The notes under the pieces are model-generated. The model worked only from the letters and a program-made list of their open reading frames with translations, was not told the DNA's origin and did not search any database. The position numbers and the translations under genes were made by a program. A stretch of DNA of 64,000 nt from Thiodiazotropha sp040506975. Lineage in GTDB: Bacteria > Pseudomonadota > Gammaproteobacteria > Chromatiales > Chromatiaceae. Positions within the stretch are counted from its first letter, which is position 1. Each line of letters starts with the position of its first letter. The DNA lies in the NCBI GenBank assembly GCA_965211775.1, contig OZ242974.1, positions 1,240,001 through 1,304,000 on the forward strand, read 5' to 3'. Shown one piece after another: positions 7,764 to 16,483 of the stretch.

Positions 7764-9185
7764 ATGGGACAGGAAATAGAATCGAGTGAATTCTCTGCGC
7801 ACGATTTCGCCGAGTTTCAGCGCCGTCTCAAGCGAGAGACCGAGCTGCTGGCCGAGTGGTTCGACGCGGGTGTGTTCACTTCGGAAGGGGCCGTCGGGGG
7901 ATTTGAGCTCGAGGCCTGTCTGCTCGACCGGAGCGCGGGACCGGCTCCACTCAATCAACCCTTGTTGGAAGAGCTGGATGAGCCGTTGGTGGTCCCTGAA
8001 CTGGCGACCTTCAACGTCGAAATAAACAGCACGGCCAGACTGCTGCAGGGAGATGTGTTTGAAAGGATGGCCGAAGAGTTGCAGCGGGTCTGGGACAAGT
8101 GCAATCGTTTGGCGCATCCCCTGGGCGCCAGGATGGGCATGATCGGTATTATGCCCAGTCTTCAGCAACAGGCGCTCACGCTGCGTAACATGTCCCCCCT
8201 GAATCGCTACCAGGCCCTCAATGAACAGGTATTCAAGCTGCGACACGACAGACCCTTGTTGATACATATTGAGGGTAGAGAGACCCTGGATCTGCAACAT
8301 GATGATGTGATGCTTGAGTCGGCGGCAACGTCGTTTCAGATCCATTTTCAGGTGGATGAAAAGAGCGCGGCGAAACTCTACAACCTTTCGAAAATAGCCT
8401 CGGCGCCGATGGTGGCCGTGAGCGCCAACTCCCCCTATCTGTTCGGCTACGATCTGTGGGACGAAACCCGGATACCTTTGTTTGAACAATCCATCGCCGT
8501 GGGGGCATCCGATTTGACCAAAAGAGTCAGTTTCGGCATCCGCTATGTTTATGAGTCGATGATGGAGAATTTTCTGGCCAATCTGCAACGCTATCCCGTA
8601 CTGCTGCCGTTGTTGATGGATGAACCGGCCGAGAAGCTTGCCCACCTGCGGCTGCATAACGGTACCATCTGGCGATGGAATCGCCCGTTGATCGGTTTTG
8701 ATGACAGTGGCAGGCCCCATTTGCGGATTGAGCATCGCGTGGTACCCGCGGGGCCGAGTGTTAGTGACTGCATTGCCAACGCCGCCTTCTATTTCGGTCT
8801 TGTGAACGGCCTCGCGAATCGCTACGAATCGCCGGAAAGCGACATGGGGTTCATCCGTGCGCGAAGCAACTTCTACAATGCGGCGCGGGAAGGTCTGCAG
8901 GCGGAGCTCTTCTGGTTCAACTGGAAAACATGCCGCGCCGGAGAGTTGATCAGGGAACAATTGCTGGGGGTGGCAAGAGAGGGATTGACGAGCCTCGGTA
9001 TTGAAACCGCCTCTGTTGATCACTGGTTGGGCATTATTCGGCAACGGGTCGTCCGTGGCATCAATGGCGCCGCTTGGCAGCGTCAATGGGTGTCGCGTCA
9101 TGGTATGGATTTTCAAGCCTTGATGGAGGCCTATCTCGAACAGCAGGAGAGCGGCAAACCGGTACACGAGTGGTCGCTGGATTAG
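7764..9185 (+). CDS. Glutamate-cysteine ligase family (GCS2-like) protein
   Basis: 473-residue member of the carboxylate-amine ligase / GCS2 superfamily. Visible features are an early Glu-rich motif GGFELEACLLD (about residues 45-55), ELATFNVEINSTARLL, and HLRIEHRVVPAGPSVSD towards the C-terminus, consistent with an ATP- and Mg-binding ligase fold. The substrate is not evident; this is not the classical proteobacterial GshA. The ATG at 7764 lies 11 bases after GGAG. It is followed at 67 bp by an M14 aspartoacylase-like gene, suggesting a two-gene pathway that forms and cleaves an amide. Confidence 0.75.
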   Translation: MGQEIESSEFSAHDFAEFQRRLKRETELLAEWFDAGVFTSEGAVGGFELEACLLDRSAGPAPLNQPLLEELDEPLVVPELATFNVEINSTARLLQGDVFERMAEELQRVWDKCNRLAHPLGARMGMIGIMPSLQQQALTLRNMSPLNRYQALNEQVFKLRHDRPLLIHIEGRETLDLQHDDVMLESAATSFQIHFQVDEKSAAKLYNLSKIASAPMVAVSANSPYLFGYDLWDETRIPLFEQSIAVGASDLTKRVSFGIRYVYESMMENFLANLQRYPVLLPLLMDEPAEKLAHLRLHNGTIWRWNRPLIGFDDSGRPHLRIEHRVVPAGPSVSDCIANAAFYFGLVNGLANRYESPESDMGFIRARSNFYNAAREGLQAELFWFNWKTCRAGELIREQLLGVAREGLTSLGIETASVDHWLGIIRQRVVRGINGAAWQRQWVSRHGMDFQALMEAYLEQQESGKPVHEWSLD

Positions 9186-9252
9186 CCTTATCAGGCCGAT
9201 TGGCGGCCTCGATATGAGAAACCCGGGCCAGTCTCATCGATTCAGGTAAACT

Positions 9253-10305
9253 ATGAGTATGCTGCAGGAATTCGATTATCTACCAGAAAATCTGTTGGCC
9301 CTGGAGGCAAATCAGCTCGCCGCTCACCTGAGCGGTCCGACCCTGATTCATCTGCCCGGTAGAAGAGATCAACCGTTATTCGTCTCTGTGCTGATGCACG
9401 GCAATGAAACAGTCGGCTGGGAAGCTATACGGACCCTGCTGGCCCGTTATCAGGGAGGGCGGGATCTGCCGCGGGCCCTGAGCCTGTTCATCGGCAATGT
9501 CAATGCGGCGGCCCAGGGATTGCGCCTGCTGCCCGGGCAGCCCGACTACAACAGAATCTGGTGCGGCAGTGAAGTGGCTGAGACGCCTGAACATAGGGTT
9601 ATGGAACAGGTTGTCGAACGCATGCGTGAACGCAAGCCGTTTGCCAGTGTTGATGTGCACAACAACACCGGTCTGAATCCCCATTACGCCTGTATCAATC
9701 GATTGGATACCCGTTTTTTTCATTTGGCCCTGCTGTTTTCCCGTACCGTGGTCTACTTTTTACGGCCAAAGGGGGTGCAATCGATGGCCTTTGCCGATCT
9801 CTGCCCCTCGGTGACGCTGGAGTGCGGCAAGGTCGGCAGTGCCCACGGTGTCGAGCACGCAAGGGATTACCTCGAAGCCTGCCTGCATCTGGCGGAACAT
9901 CCTCAGCATGCCGTGAGTCACCTCGATATCGATCTGTTTCATACCGTGGCTCAGGTCAAGATATCGTCGCTTACCAGCTTTGGTTTTTCACCGGGGAAGA
10001 GCGATATCGTTCTGGCTCCCGATATCGATCATCTCAATTTTCGTGAACTGCCTGCGGGAACGCTGTTCGGCTGGATAAATGGCGTAGGTCTGGATGCCTT
10101 GGATGTCAGGGATGAACAGGGTGAGGCGGTGGTTGGCGACTATTTCACCATTGAGGAGGGGCAACTCTGTCTGCACCGCTCAGTGATGCCCTCCATGTTG
10201 ACCAAGGACCTCAGCGTCATTCGACAGGACTGTCTCTGCTATCTGATGGAACGTTATGATTCCCACCTGGCGCAACCGGTTCCCAATGCGTCAGGCACTG
10301 GTTGA
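9253..10305 (+). CDS. M14-family succinylglutamate desuccinylase/aspartoacylase-like protein
   Basis: Predicted zinc-dependent amidohydrolase of 350 residues in the AstE/AspA group of M14 carboxypeptidase-like proteins. Zinc ligands His49 and Glu52 lie in MHGNETVG and His136 in DVHNNTG; a possible catalytic Glu190 lies in VTLECGK. It lacks AstE context (no arginine succinyltransferase genes nearby). It follows the GCS2-like ligase in the same direction and is convergent with lipA, leaving 16 bp between stop codons. The substrate is unknown; deacylation of an N-acyl amino acid or of the ligase product is plausible. Confidence 0.75.
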   Translation: MSMLQEFDYLPENLLALEANQLAAHLSGPTLIHLPGRRDQPLFVSVLMHGNETVGWEAIRTLLARYQGGRDLPRALSLFIGNVNAAAQGLRLLPGQPDYNRIWCGSEVAETPEHRVMEQVVERMRERKPFASVDVHNNTGLNPHYACINRLDTRFFHLALLFSRTVVYFLRPKGVQSMAFADLCPSVTLECGKVGSAHGVEHARDYLEACLHLAEHPQHAVSHLDIDLFHTVAQVKISSLTSFGFSPGKSDIVLAPDIDHLNFRELPAGTLFGWINGVGLDALDVRDEQGEAVVGDYFTIEEGQLCLHRSVMPSMLTKDLSVIRQDCLCYLMERYDSHLAQPVPNASGTG

Positions 10306-10321
10306 TTGTCGAACCTGACGG

Positions 10322-11296
10322 CTACCCCTGGAGTAAGGGATTCGCCTGCAGATCCGCATGATAGGAGGAGCGCACCATGGGGCCGCTGGCAACACTGGTA
10401 AAGCCCATCTCCTGCGCAATTCCGCCCAGTTCCTCGAACTCTTCCGGGGTGACAAACCGGTCGACGGGCAGATGGTCCTTGCTTGGTTGCAGGTATTGAC
10501 CCAGGGTGAGCATCTCACAGCCGTGCCGGCGTAGTGCCTGCATGACTTCGAGTACTTCATCCCGCGTTTCCCCCAAACCCAACATCAGCCCTGACTTGGT
10601 GGGTAGATCCGGCTGACTCTGCCTGAAACGCTGTAACAGATTGAGAGAGCCCTGATAGTCCGCTCCGGGACGGGCCTGTTTATAGAGTCGTGGAACCGTC
10701 TCCAGATTATGGTTGAAGACGTCGGGCGGATGAGCTGACAATGCCTCAAGCGCCGGTTCGATGCGGCCACGAAAGTCAGGCACCAGGATCTCGATCCTGG
10801 TCTTGGGTCGTCGTTGGCGCACTGCCGATATGCATTGCGCAAAATGATCCCCGCCACCATCGCGCAGGTCGTCGCGGTCGACCGAGGTAATGACCACATA
10901 GTTGAGTTCCATCGCGGCAATCGCCTCGGCGAGTTGTACCGGTTCATGCGGATCGAGGGGTTTGGGTTTGCCGTGGGCGACGTCGCAGAAGGGGCAGCGG
11001 CGGGTACATATGTCCCCCATGATCATGAACGTTGCCGTGCCGTGGTGGAAGCATTCGCCGAGGTTCGGGCAGGCGGCCTCTTCACAGACCGAACTCAATC
11101 CTCGTTCACGCAGGATGCGGCGAATGCGGCTGACCTCCTTGCCGAGCGGCGCCTTGGCGCGGATCCACCTGGGTTTGCGCGGGAGGGTCTCCTGCGGTTC
11201 CACCTTGACCGGGATGCGCGCCAGTTTGGACTTGCCTCGCTGGTGGCTTTCCGGTGTGGTGCGGGATGGCGGCAGGTTGTCTTTGTCGAGGCTCAT
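10322..11296 (-). CDS. lipA: Lipoyl synthase
   Basis: Radical-SAM enzyme that inserts two sulfur atoms into octanoyl groups on lipoyl domains. With the start at 11296 it has 324 residues. The auxiliary cluster motif is Cys71, Cys76, Cys82; the radical SAM motif CxxxCxxC is Cys97, Cys101, Cys104; the C-terminal RSSYHA carries the Ser ligand. The frame stays open further upstream into lipB, but this ATG overlaps the lipB stop as ATGA and gives family length. It is the last gene of the minus-strand block, coupled to lipB. Confidence 0.96.
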   Translation of the reverse strand: MSLDKDNLPPSRTTPESHQRGKSKLARIPVKVEPQETLPRKPRWIRAKAPLGKEVSRIRRILRERGLSSVCEEAACPNLGECFHHGTATFMIMGDICTRRCPFCDVAHGKPKPLDPHEPVQLAEAIAAMELNYVVITSVDRDDLRDGGGDHFAQCISAVRQRRPKTRIEILVPDFRGRIEPALEALSAHPPDVFNHNLETVPRLYKQARPGADYQGSLNLLQRFRQSQPDLPTKSGLMLGLGETRDEVLEVMQALRRHGCEMLTLGQYLQPSKDHLPVDRFVTPEEFEELGGIAQEMGFTSVASGPMVRSSYHADLQANPLLQG

Positions 11297-11991
11297 GGGT
11301 CTACTTCTGTATCGATGAAGGTCAGAGTGTAGCCTAAAGTTTGCGCCAGGTGGTGAGGCAATTTCCGGCCGAGTGTGGCCAGGTCCGCATCTATCTGTTG
11401 ATCGACCAGCTGAGTTACCTTGAGCCCGGGGTAACCGCAGGGATTGATGCGCGTGAATGGGGCGAGATCCATGTCCACATTCAGGCTGAGTCCGTGAAAG
11501 CTGCAACCCCGTCTTACCCGCAGACCCAGCGAGGCGACCTTACTCTCAGCGATATAGACACCGGGGGCGTCGCGGCGTGCATACGCCTCGATGCCATACC
11601 CGGCCAGGAGTGATATCACCGCCCCTTCCAGGTGGCCGACCAGGGTGCGAACGCCTATGCGGGCGCGTCGCAGATCCATTAAAAGATAGGCGATGAGCTG
11701 TCCGGGACCGTGATAGGTGACCTGGCCGCCCCGGTCTGTCTTGATCACAGGGATATCGCCGGGATCGAGGAGATGTTCTGATTTACCGGCCTGCCCGAGG
11801 GTGAACACAGGTGGATGTTCGACTAACCAGAGTTGATCCGGGCTCGAGGCGTCGCGTGCATCGGTGTAGTCATGCATGGCCTGCCAGGTGGTTTGGTAGG
11901 GCTGCAGCCCGAGTTGCCGAACCAGGAGATGAGAGGACACTTCAAGCGCTTCCGAGTGTATTGACGGATTATTGATTGGTGCGGTGGGCAC
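11293..11991 (-). CDS. lipB: Lipoyl(octanoyl) transferase
   Basis: Transfers octanoate from acyl carrier protein to lipoyl domains, the step before LipA. It has 232 residues from a GTG start at 11991. The catalytic Lys lies in ESKVASLGLR and the catalytic Cys in NPCGYPGL. A longer open frame upstream overlaps ybeD and is not needed; the GTG shares a base with the ybeD stop (TAGTG), and the lipB stop overlaps the lipA start. Order lipA-lipB-ybeD-dacA is as in many gammaproteobacteria. Confidence 0.95.
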   Translation of the reverse strand: MPTAPINNPSIHSEALEVSSHLLVRQLGLQPYQTTWQAMHDYTDARDASSPDQLWLVEHPPVFTLGQAGKSEHLLDPGDIPVIKTDRGGQVTYHGPGQLIAYLLMDLRRARIGVRTLVGHLEGAVISLLAGYGIEAYARRDAPGVYIAESKVASLGLRVRRGCSFHGLSLNVDMDLAPFTRINPCGYPGLKVTQLVDQQIDADLATLGRKLPHHLAQTLGYTLTFIDTEVDP

Positions 11992-12260
11992 TACAACGCC
12001 ATAACCACTTTTTCGTGGGCGCTGAGATCGAGGTAGATGGCATCGAGCTGGGCCTTGCTCTCCGCGCGCAGGGTGATGGTGACAGAGACCCATTTCCCCC
12101 CCTTGCTGAGCCGGCTGTTGACCGAGGTTTCCAGGAGCGCTTCCGTATGACGGCTCACCAGTTCCACAATCGTTGCCTCAAATCCCGGCTCCGCCTTGCC
12201 CATCACCTTGATCGGGAAGTCGCAGGGGAACTCCAACAGTGTCTCTTCATCCTGGCTCAT
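11991..12260 (-). CDS. ybeD: YbeD/DUF493 family protein
   Basis: Small cytoplasmic protein (89 residues) of the DUF493 family, usually found between dacA and lipB. FPIKVMGKAEPGFE near the N-terminus is typical. It has an ACT-like fold in known structures, and its function is not established. Its stop overlaps the lipB GTG start, and it begins 13 bp after dacA. Confidence 0.9.
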   Translation of the reverse strand: MSQDEETLLEFPCDFPIKVMGKAEPGFEATIVELVSRHTEALLETSVNSRLSKGGKWVSVTITLRAESKAQLDAIYLDLSAHEKVVMAL

Positions 12261-12273
12261 GATGATTTGGTCT

Positions 12274-13452
12274 TCACTCCAGCAACAACAGTGCGCTGTC
12301 TTTGATCAGCTGCCAGATATTGCCGTCAGCAATACTCTTCAGCGCCACCAGGGGGGCTTCGGTAACCGGTTCTCCATTCAGGGTGATGCTGACATGACCG
12401 AGCACCTCTCCCTGTTTGACAGGGGCCATGATTTTCGGTTCGATCTCCATGCGGGCATCGAGATTTTGATACTGGTGACGCGGAATGGTCACGTTCAGGT
12501 CCTGACCTAGGCCGAGAGGCAGTTTCTCTTTATCCCCCTTCCAGATGCGGGTCCGGTTGAGCACCTCTCCTGCTGTGTAGAGCTGGTGGGTTTCATAGAA
12601 CCGAAATCCGTAATTGAGCAGGCTTTGACTTGCCTGGGCTCTGGCCTCTTCACCCTTGGTGCCCATCACCACCGAGATAAGGCGCATGCTTTCCCGCTGG
12701 GCGGACGCCACCAGGCAGTAACCCGCCGCCTCGGTGTGGCCTGTCTTGATGCCGTCGACACTATTGTCCCGCCACAGAAGCTTGTTGCGGTTGTGTTGGG
12801 TTATATCATTGAATACAAAAGACCTGTCACTATACCAGGGGTAGTATTCAGGGAAATCGCGGATGGTGGCCGCCGCCACCTTGGCGATATCCGCGGGCGT
12901 GGTGTAGTGGTCATCGTCGGGTAGTCCGGTGCTGTTGATGAAATGGGTGTCCGTCATGCCGAGTTCCCGGGCGATGTTGTTCATCAGTTCCGCAAAGGTG
13001 GCTTCGCTGCCGGCGATATGCTCGGCCAGTGCAACGCAGGCATCGTTGCCGGATTGAATAATCATTCCCTTGACCAGATCGATGACTTTGACCTTTTTGC
13101 CGACCTCGATAAACATTCGCGAACCCGGCGTACGCCAGGCCTTCTCGCTGATCAGTACACTGTCTTCCAGGTTGATATTGCCCTGTTTCAATTCGCGAAA
13201 GACCGCGTATGCCGTCATGATCTTGGTCAGGCTCGCTGGCTCAAGCCGATTGCCGGCGCCTTTTTCGGCAAGCACCTTGCCGCTGTGAAAATCGACCAAT
13301 AGATAACCTGAGGCGGCGACATCCGGGGGGGGCGGTGTCGGGACGGCGGCATTGGTTGTAAACGTTATCAGGCAGGAGAGCCACAACAGAACGGTTTTTA
13401 TGTATCTGTTCGGTGACAATTGGTGCATGGGTAGGGGTAGTATCGTTGGCAT
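12274..13452 (-). CDS. dacA: D-alanyl-D-alanine carboxypeptidase (PBP5/6 type)
   Basis: Periplasmic DD-carboxypeptidase that trims pentapeptides in peptidoglycan. It has 392 residues with a signal peptide (hydrophobic residues ~20-35). The catalytic motifs are SLTK at 74-77, SGN at 134-136 and KTG at 236-238; a beta-rich PBP5 C-terminal domain and a final segment that can anchor at the membrane follow. The Met at 13428 is an alternative start giving a shorter n-region; neither start has a strong ribosome site. It lies between rlpA and ybeD. Confidence 0.95.
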   Translation of the reverse strand: MPTILPLPMHQLSPNRYIKTVLLWLSCLITFTTNAAVPTPPPPDVAASGYLLVDFHSGKVLAEKGAGNRLEPASLTKIMTAYAVFRELKQGNINLEDSVLISEKAWRTPGSRMFIEVGKKVKVIDLVKGMIIQSGNDACVALAEHIAGSEATFAELMNNIARELGMTDTHFINSTGLPDDDHYTTPADIAKVAAATIRDFPEYYPWYSDRSFVFNDITQHNRNKLLWRDNSVDGIKTGHTEAAGYCLVASAQRESMRLISVVMGTKGEEARAQASQSLLNYGFRFYETHQLYTAGEVLNRTRIWKGDKEKLPLGLGQDLNVTIPRHQYQNLDARMEIEPKIMAPVKQGEVLGHVSITLNGEPVTEAPLVALKSIADGNIWQLIKDSALLLLE

Positions 13453-13477
13453 AGTGATGCGCTATTCTATTTATCCG

Positions 13478-14335
13478 TCAGCGAATGACAACATGCGGGT
13501 TGGCAATTCCGAGTCTGCCGAGTTTTTGACTCAGATGGTCAGCAAGCTCCACACTGGCAATCGGCCCCACCTGCACCCGATAGACCGGGCGTTCCGGATG
13601 CGCGCTGTCTTCTATGAGCACACTCGCCTGTAAATGTTCCTCCAGCCTCTTTTTCAGGCGCTGAGCGTTCTCGGAACTGCCGAAGGCGCCGACCTGCAGG
13701 AAGAGCTCAGGCAGCATGTTGCCTTTTCTCAGTTTCACCGGTTTAGCCCTGACCGGCGCTATCTTGCTGCCGGGATCGAGACTGATCACCTCGACCAGGC
13801 CTGTTCCCTCACCGGTAATGCCCAGCTTCCAGGCTGCGGTATAGGAGAGGTCGATCAGGCGATTGTCATGAAATGGGCCGCGGTCGTTGACCTTGACCAC
13901 CACACTGCGGTTGTTTTTCAGATTGGTGACGCGGACATAGCTTGGCAGGGGCAAGGTTTTGTGGGCTGCCGTCATGGCATACATATCGTAGGTTTCGCCG
14001 CTGCTGGTGCGCTGGCCGTGAAATTTACTGCCGTACCAGGAAGCGATTCCGCGGGCATTGTATCCCTGGCTGTGGGCCATTGTGTAGTAGCGCTTGCCGA
14101 ATACCTCATAGCTCTCGGGATTGCCATACCGGCTTTTGGGTTCGTCCTTGGGTACCGCATCGGGAATGGTTGCCATATCGGCTGGAGGGGGGTGGCGGTG
14201 ACTGATGCCATCCCGGGCCGGGCTGCGCCCAACCTTGCTGGTGCTGCATGCGCTGACCAAGATCGTCCCGCAGAATGCGATCACAATGCTCTTCGTCAAA
14301 ACCCTGGCAGGCAGTTGTATGCTCAAGCTTGTCAT
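13478..14335 (-). CDS. rlpA: RlpA, septal ring lytic transglycosylase lipoprotein
   Basis: Outer-membrane lipoprotein of 285 residues. The lipobox LVSAC lies near residue 30. The RlpA-like double-psi beta-barrel domain begins at GIASWYGSKFHG and includes VNDRGPFHDNRLIDLS, with the Asp used by lytic transglycosylases of the family. The C-terminal ~75 residues form a SPOR domain (FLQVGAFGSSENAQRL) that binds denuded glycan at the septum. The gene is 3 bp from mltB and 25 bp from dacA, within the cell-wall operon. Confidence 0.94.
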   Translation of the reverse strand: MTSLSIQLPARVLTKSIVIAFCGTILVSACSTSKVGRSPARDGISHRHPPPADMATIPDAVPKDEPKSRYGNPESYEVFGKRYYTMAHSQGYNARGIASWYGSKFHGQRTSSGETYDMYAMTAAHKTLPLPSYVRVTNLKNNRSVVVKVNDRGPFHDNRLIDLSYTAAWKLGITGEGTGLVEVISLDPGSKIAPVRAKPVKLRKGNMLPELFLQVGAFGSSENAQRLKKRLEEHLQASVLIEDSAHPERPVYRVQVGPIASVELADHLSQKLGRLGIANPHVVIR

Positions 14336-14338
14336 TGT

Positions 14339-15343
14339 CTACTTGGCTGCATCGGCCGCCTGTTTGGCGGCATTGATCTCCTGACTCAGTTGATAGACGG
14401 CCATGGCGTAGAGGTTGCTGCGATTGTAGCGTGTTATGACATAGAAGTTGTGCAGTCCCAGCCAAAACTCGTGTTTGTCACCGGCATCCAGCTTTATCAG
14501 ACTGGTCAGTGTACCGGGTGAGGGTGATTTGCCGTTCACCGGGCGGACGCCTTTGGCCAGCAGTTTGCCTACCTGGATGCTGGGCTTCATCCCGGCTTCG
14601 ACAAAGGATTGCAGATCCTCTCCGCCGTCGGTGAGCAGGGTAACGGGTTGATTGGGTTTCCAGCCATGGGTTTTGAAATAACTGGCAACGCTGGCGATGA
14701 TATCGGCATTGCTGTTCCACAGGTCTCGCCGGCCGTCGGCGTCGTAGTCTACCGCGTATTCGCGATAACTGCTGGAGATGAATTGGGGCTTGCCCATGGC
14801 GCCGGCATAGGATCCCATGGCGCTTTCGAGGTCGACTCGTTCTTCCCTGGTCAGCAGCAGGAACTCTTCCAATTCGCGGCGAAAGAATTTCGCCCGTTTC
14901 GGATAGCCGAAGGCGAGTGTGGTCAGGGCGTCGATGACCCGGTAACGGCCAGTGTGTTTGCCGTAACGGGTCTCCACGCCGATGATGGCGACGATAATCT
15001 CGGCCGGTACGCCATAGCGTTCGCTGACGGAGGTCAGCAGGGCCTCATTCTCCTGCCAGAACCTGACCCCGCCTGCAATCCGGTCCGGCTTGAGAAAAAT
15101 GGGGCGGTATTCGTGCCATGCCTTGGATTCTGCGGGCCGGGTGATTGCCGCGATTATGTCATCCCGAAAGGTTGTGCTGTTCAGCAACCGCTCCACTTGA
15201 TCAGCGTCGAAGTTGTGCCTGCTTGCCATTTCTTGGGCGAATTTTTTGAATTCTGTCGTCTGCCTCTGGGTGTGGGCGCATGCCTGTGTGGTCAGGATGA
15301 GCGTGAACAGGGGCAGAAGAAGGAGTCGGGTAATGAGTTGCAT
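14339..15343 (-). CDS. mltB: Lytic murein transglycosylase B
   Basis: Cleaves glycan strands of peptidoglycan with formation of 1,6-anhydroMurNAc. The 334-residue protein has an N-terminal signal segment with a Cys near residue 22 (TTQAC), which could be a weak lipobox. The MltB catalytic domain has the Glu in GVETRYGKHTG, and SYAGAMGKPQFISSSYREYA is typical. It lies between rodA (6 bp) and rlpA (3 bp) and is probably co-transcribed with the elongation machinery. Confidence 0.94.
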   Translation of the reverse strand: MQLITRLLLLPLFTLILTTQACAHTQRQTTEFKKFAQEMASRHNFDADQVERLLNSTTFRDDIIAAITRPAESKAWHEYRPIFLKPDRIAGGVRFWQENEALLTSVSERYGVPAEIIVAIIGVETRYGKHTGRYRVIDALTTLAFGYPKRAKFFRRELEEFLLLTREERVDLESAMGSYAGAMGKPQFISSSYREYAVDYDADGRRDLWNSNADIIASVASYFKTHGWKPNQPVTLLTDGGEDLQSFVEAGMKPSIQVGKLLAKGVRPVNGKSPSPGTLTSLIKLDAGDKHEFWLGLHNFYVITRYNRSNLYAMAVYQLSQEINAAKQAADAAK

Positions 15344-15349
15344 GATCGT

Positions 15350-16483
15350 TTAAGTCGGTAGTAGTTTTTTATGGGTATGAATGGACATCAGCATACCGAA
15401 GCTGGCAAGAATGGTCACCAGTGATGTGCCTCCGTAACTGATCAGTGGTAAGGGTACACCTACTACCGGCAGTAATCCTGTGACCATTCCGGCATTGACG
15501 AAAAGATAGACGAAAAAAACCAGTGACAGTGATCCGGCAAGGATTCTGCCGAAGGTGTCCTGGGCCTGAGTGGCGATATAGAGCCCGCGCATAATGATAA
15601 AGAGGTAGAGAGAGAGTAGCGCCAGCACGCCCACCAGTCCAAACTCCTCGGAGATGACCGCGAAGATGAAATCGGTATGCCGTTCAGGTAGAAACTCCAG
15701 GTGCGACTGGGTGCCGTTCAGCCAGCCCTTGCCGCTGATGCCGCCGGAGCCGATGGCGATTTTCGACTGGATGATATGGTATCCGGTACCCAACGGGTCG
15801 CTCTCCGGATTGAGGAAGGTCAATACCCGTTGGCGCTGGTAATCGTGCATGAAGTACCAGGCGACCGGTCCGAGCGCAGCCATCAGCAGGCCGATGTCGC
15901 TGATCACTCGCCAGCTGATGCCGGCCAGAAAAAGGGCGAAGGTGCCAGCGGTCGCCACCAGGAGCGCGGTGCCCAGGTCGGGCTGTTTTGCGATCAGTAA
16001 AACAGGAATCAGGGTGAACAGGCCCGCAATTATCAATCGGGTAGGATTGGGCGGCAGGCGATGTTCGGCCAGATACCAGGCGATCAGCATCGGCAGGGTG
16101 AGTTTGAACATTTCCGAGGGTTGAAAGCGGAGAAACCCGAGATCCAGCCATCGTTGGGCACCCTTTCCCAGCTCACCGAACAGGATCACCAAAATCAACA
16201 TGACGACCCCGGCAGCGTACAAAAAGGGAGACCAGCGACGTAAATTGGCGGGATGGATCTGGGCAAGTGCGATCATGGCGGTAAAACCGAATCCCAGGCG
16301 TATCAGCTGCTTTTGCAGCAGTATCATCTCTTTGTCGCCGGCGCTGTAGAGGATGCTCAAACCAACACCTGACAGGATCAGCAGGCCGGTCAATAGCGGA
16401 AGATCGATATGCAACCAAGCCAGCAGCCCGCTGGCCTGCGCCGGCTGTGATTCGTAGAAGGTGGTATGGTTCCTACCCCGCAT
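15350..16483 (-). CDS. rodA: RodA, SEDS peptidoglycan polymerase
   Basis: Inner-membrane SEDS glycosyltransferase of the elongasome (377 residues, about ten membrane segments). The stretch GVPLPLISYGGTSLVT near the C-terminus is the family signature, and QPDLGTALL holds the essential Asp region. It works with PBP2, encoded just upstream; the start codon overlaps the mrdA 3' end by 11 bp. Confidence 0.96.
   Translation of the reverse strand: MRGRNHTTFYESQPAQASGLLAWLHIDLPLLTGLLILSGVGLSILYSAGDKEMILLQKQLIRLGFGFTAMIALAQIHPANLRRWSPFLYAAGVVMLILVILFGELGKGAQRWLDLGFLRFQPSEMFKLTLPMLIAWYLAEHRLPPNPTRLIIAGLFTLIPVLLIAKQPDLGTALLVATAGTFALFLAGISWRVISDIGLLMAALGPVAWYFMHDYQRQRVLTFLNPESDPLGTGYHIIQSKIAIGSGGISGKGWLNGTQSHLEFLPERHTDFIFAVISEEFGLVGVLALLSLYLFIIMRGLYIATQAQDTFGRILAGSLSLVFFVYLFVNAGMVTGLLPVVGVPLPLISYGGTSLVTILASFGMLMSIHTHKKLLPT

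Noticed and set aside
7731..9167. 478-codon minus-strand frame opposite the GCS2-like gene
   Set aside because: Antisense shadow in GC-rich coding DNA; composition rich in His, Gln and Arg, and no ribosome site.
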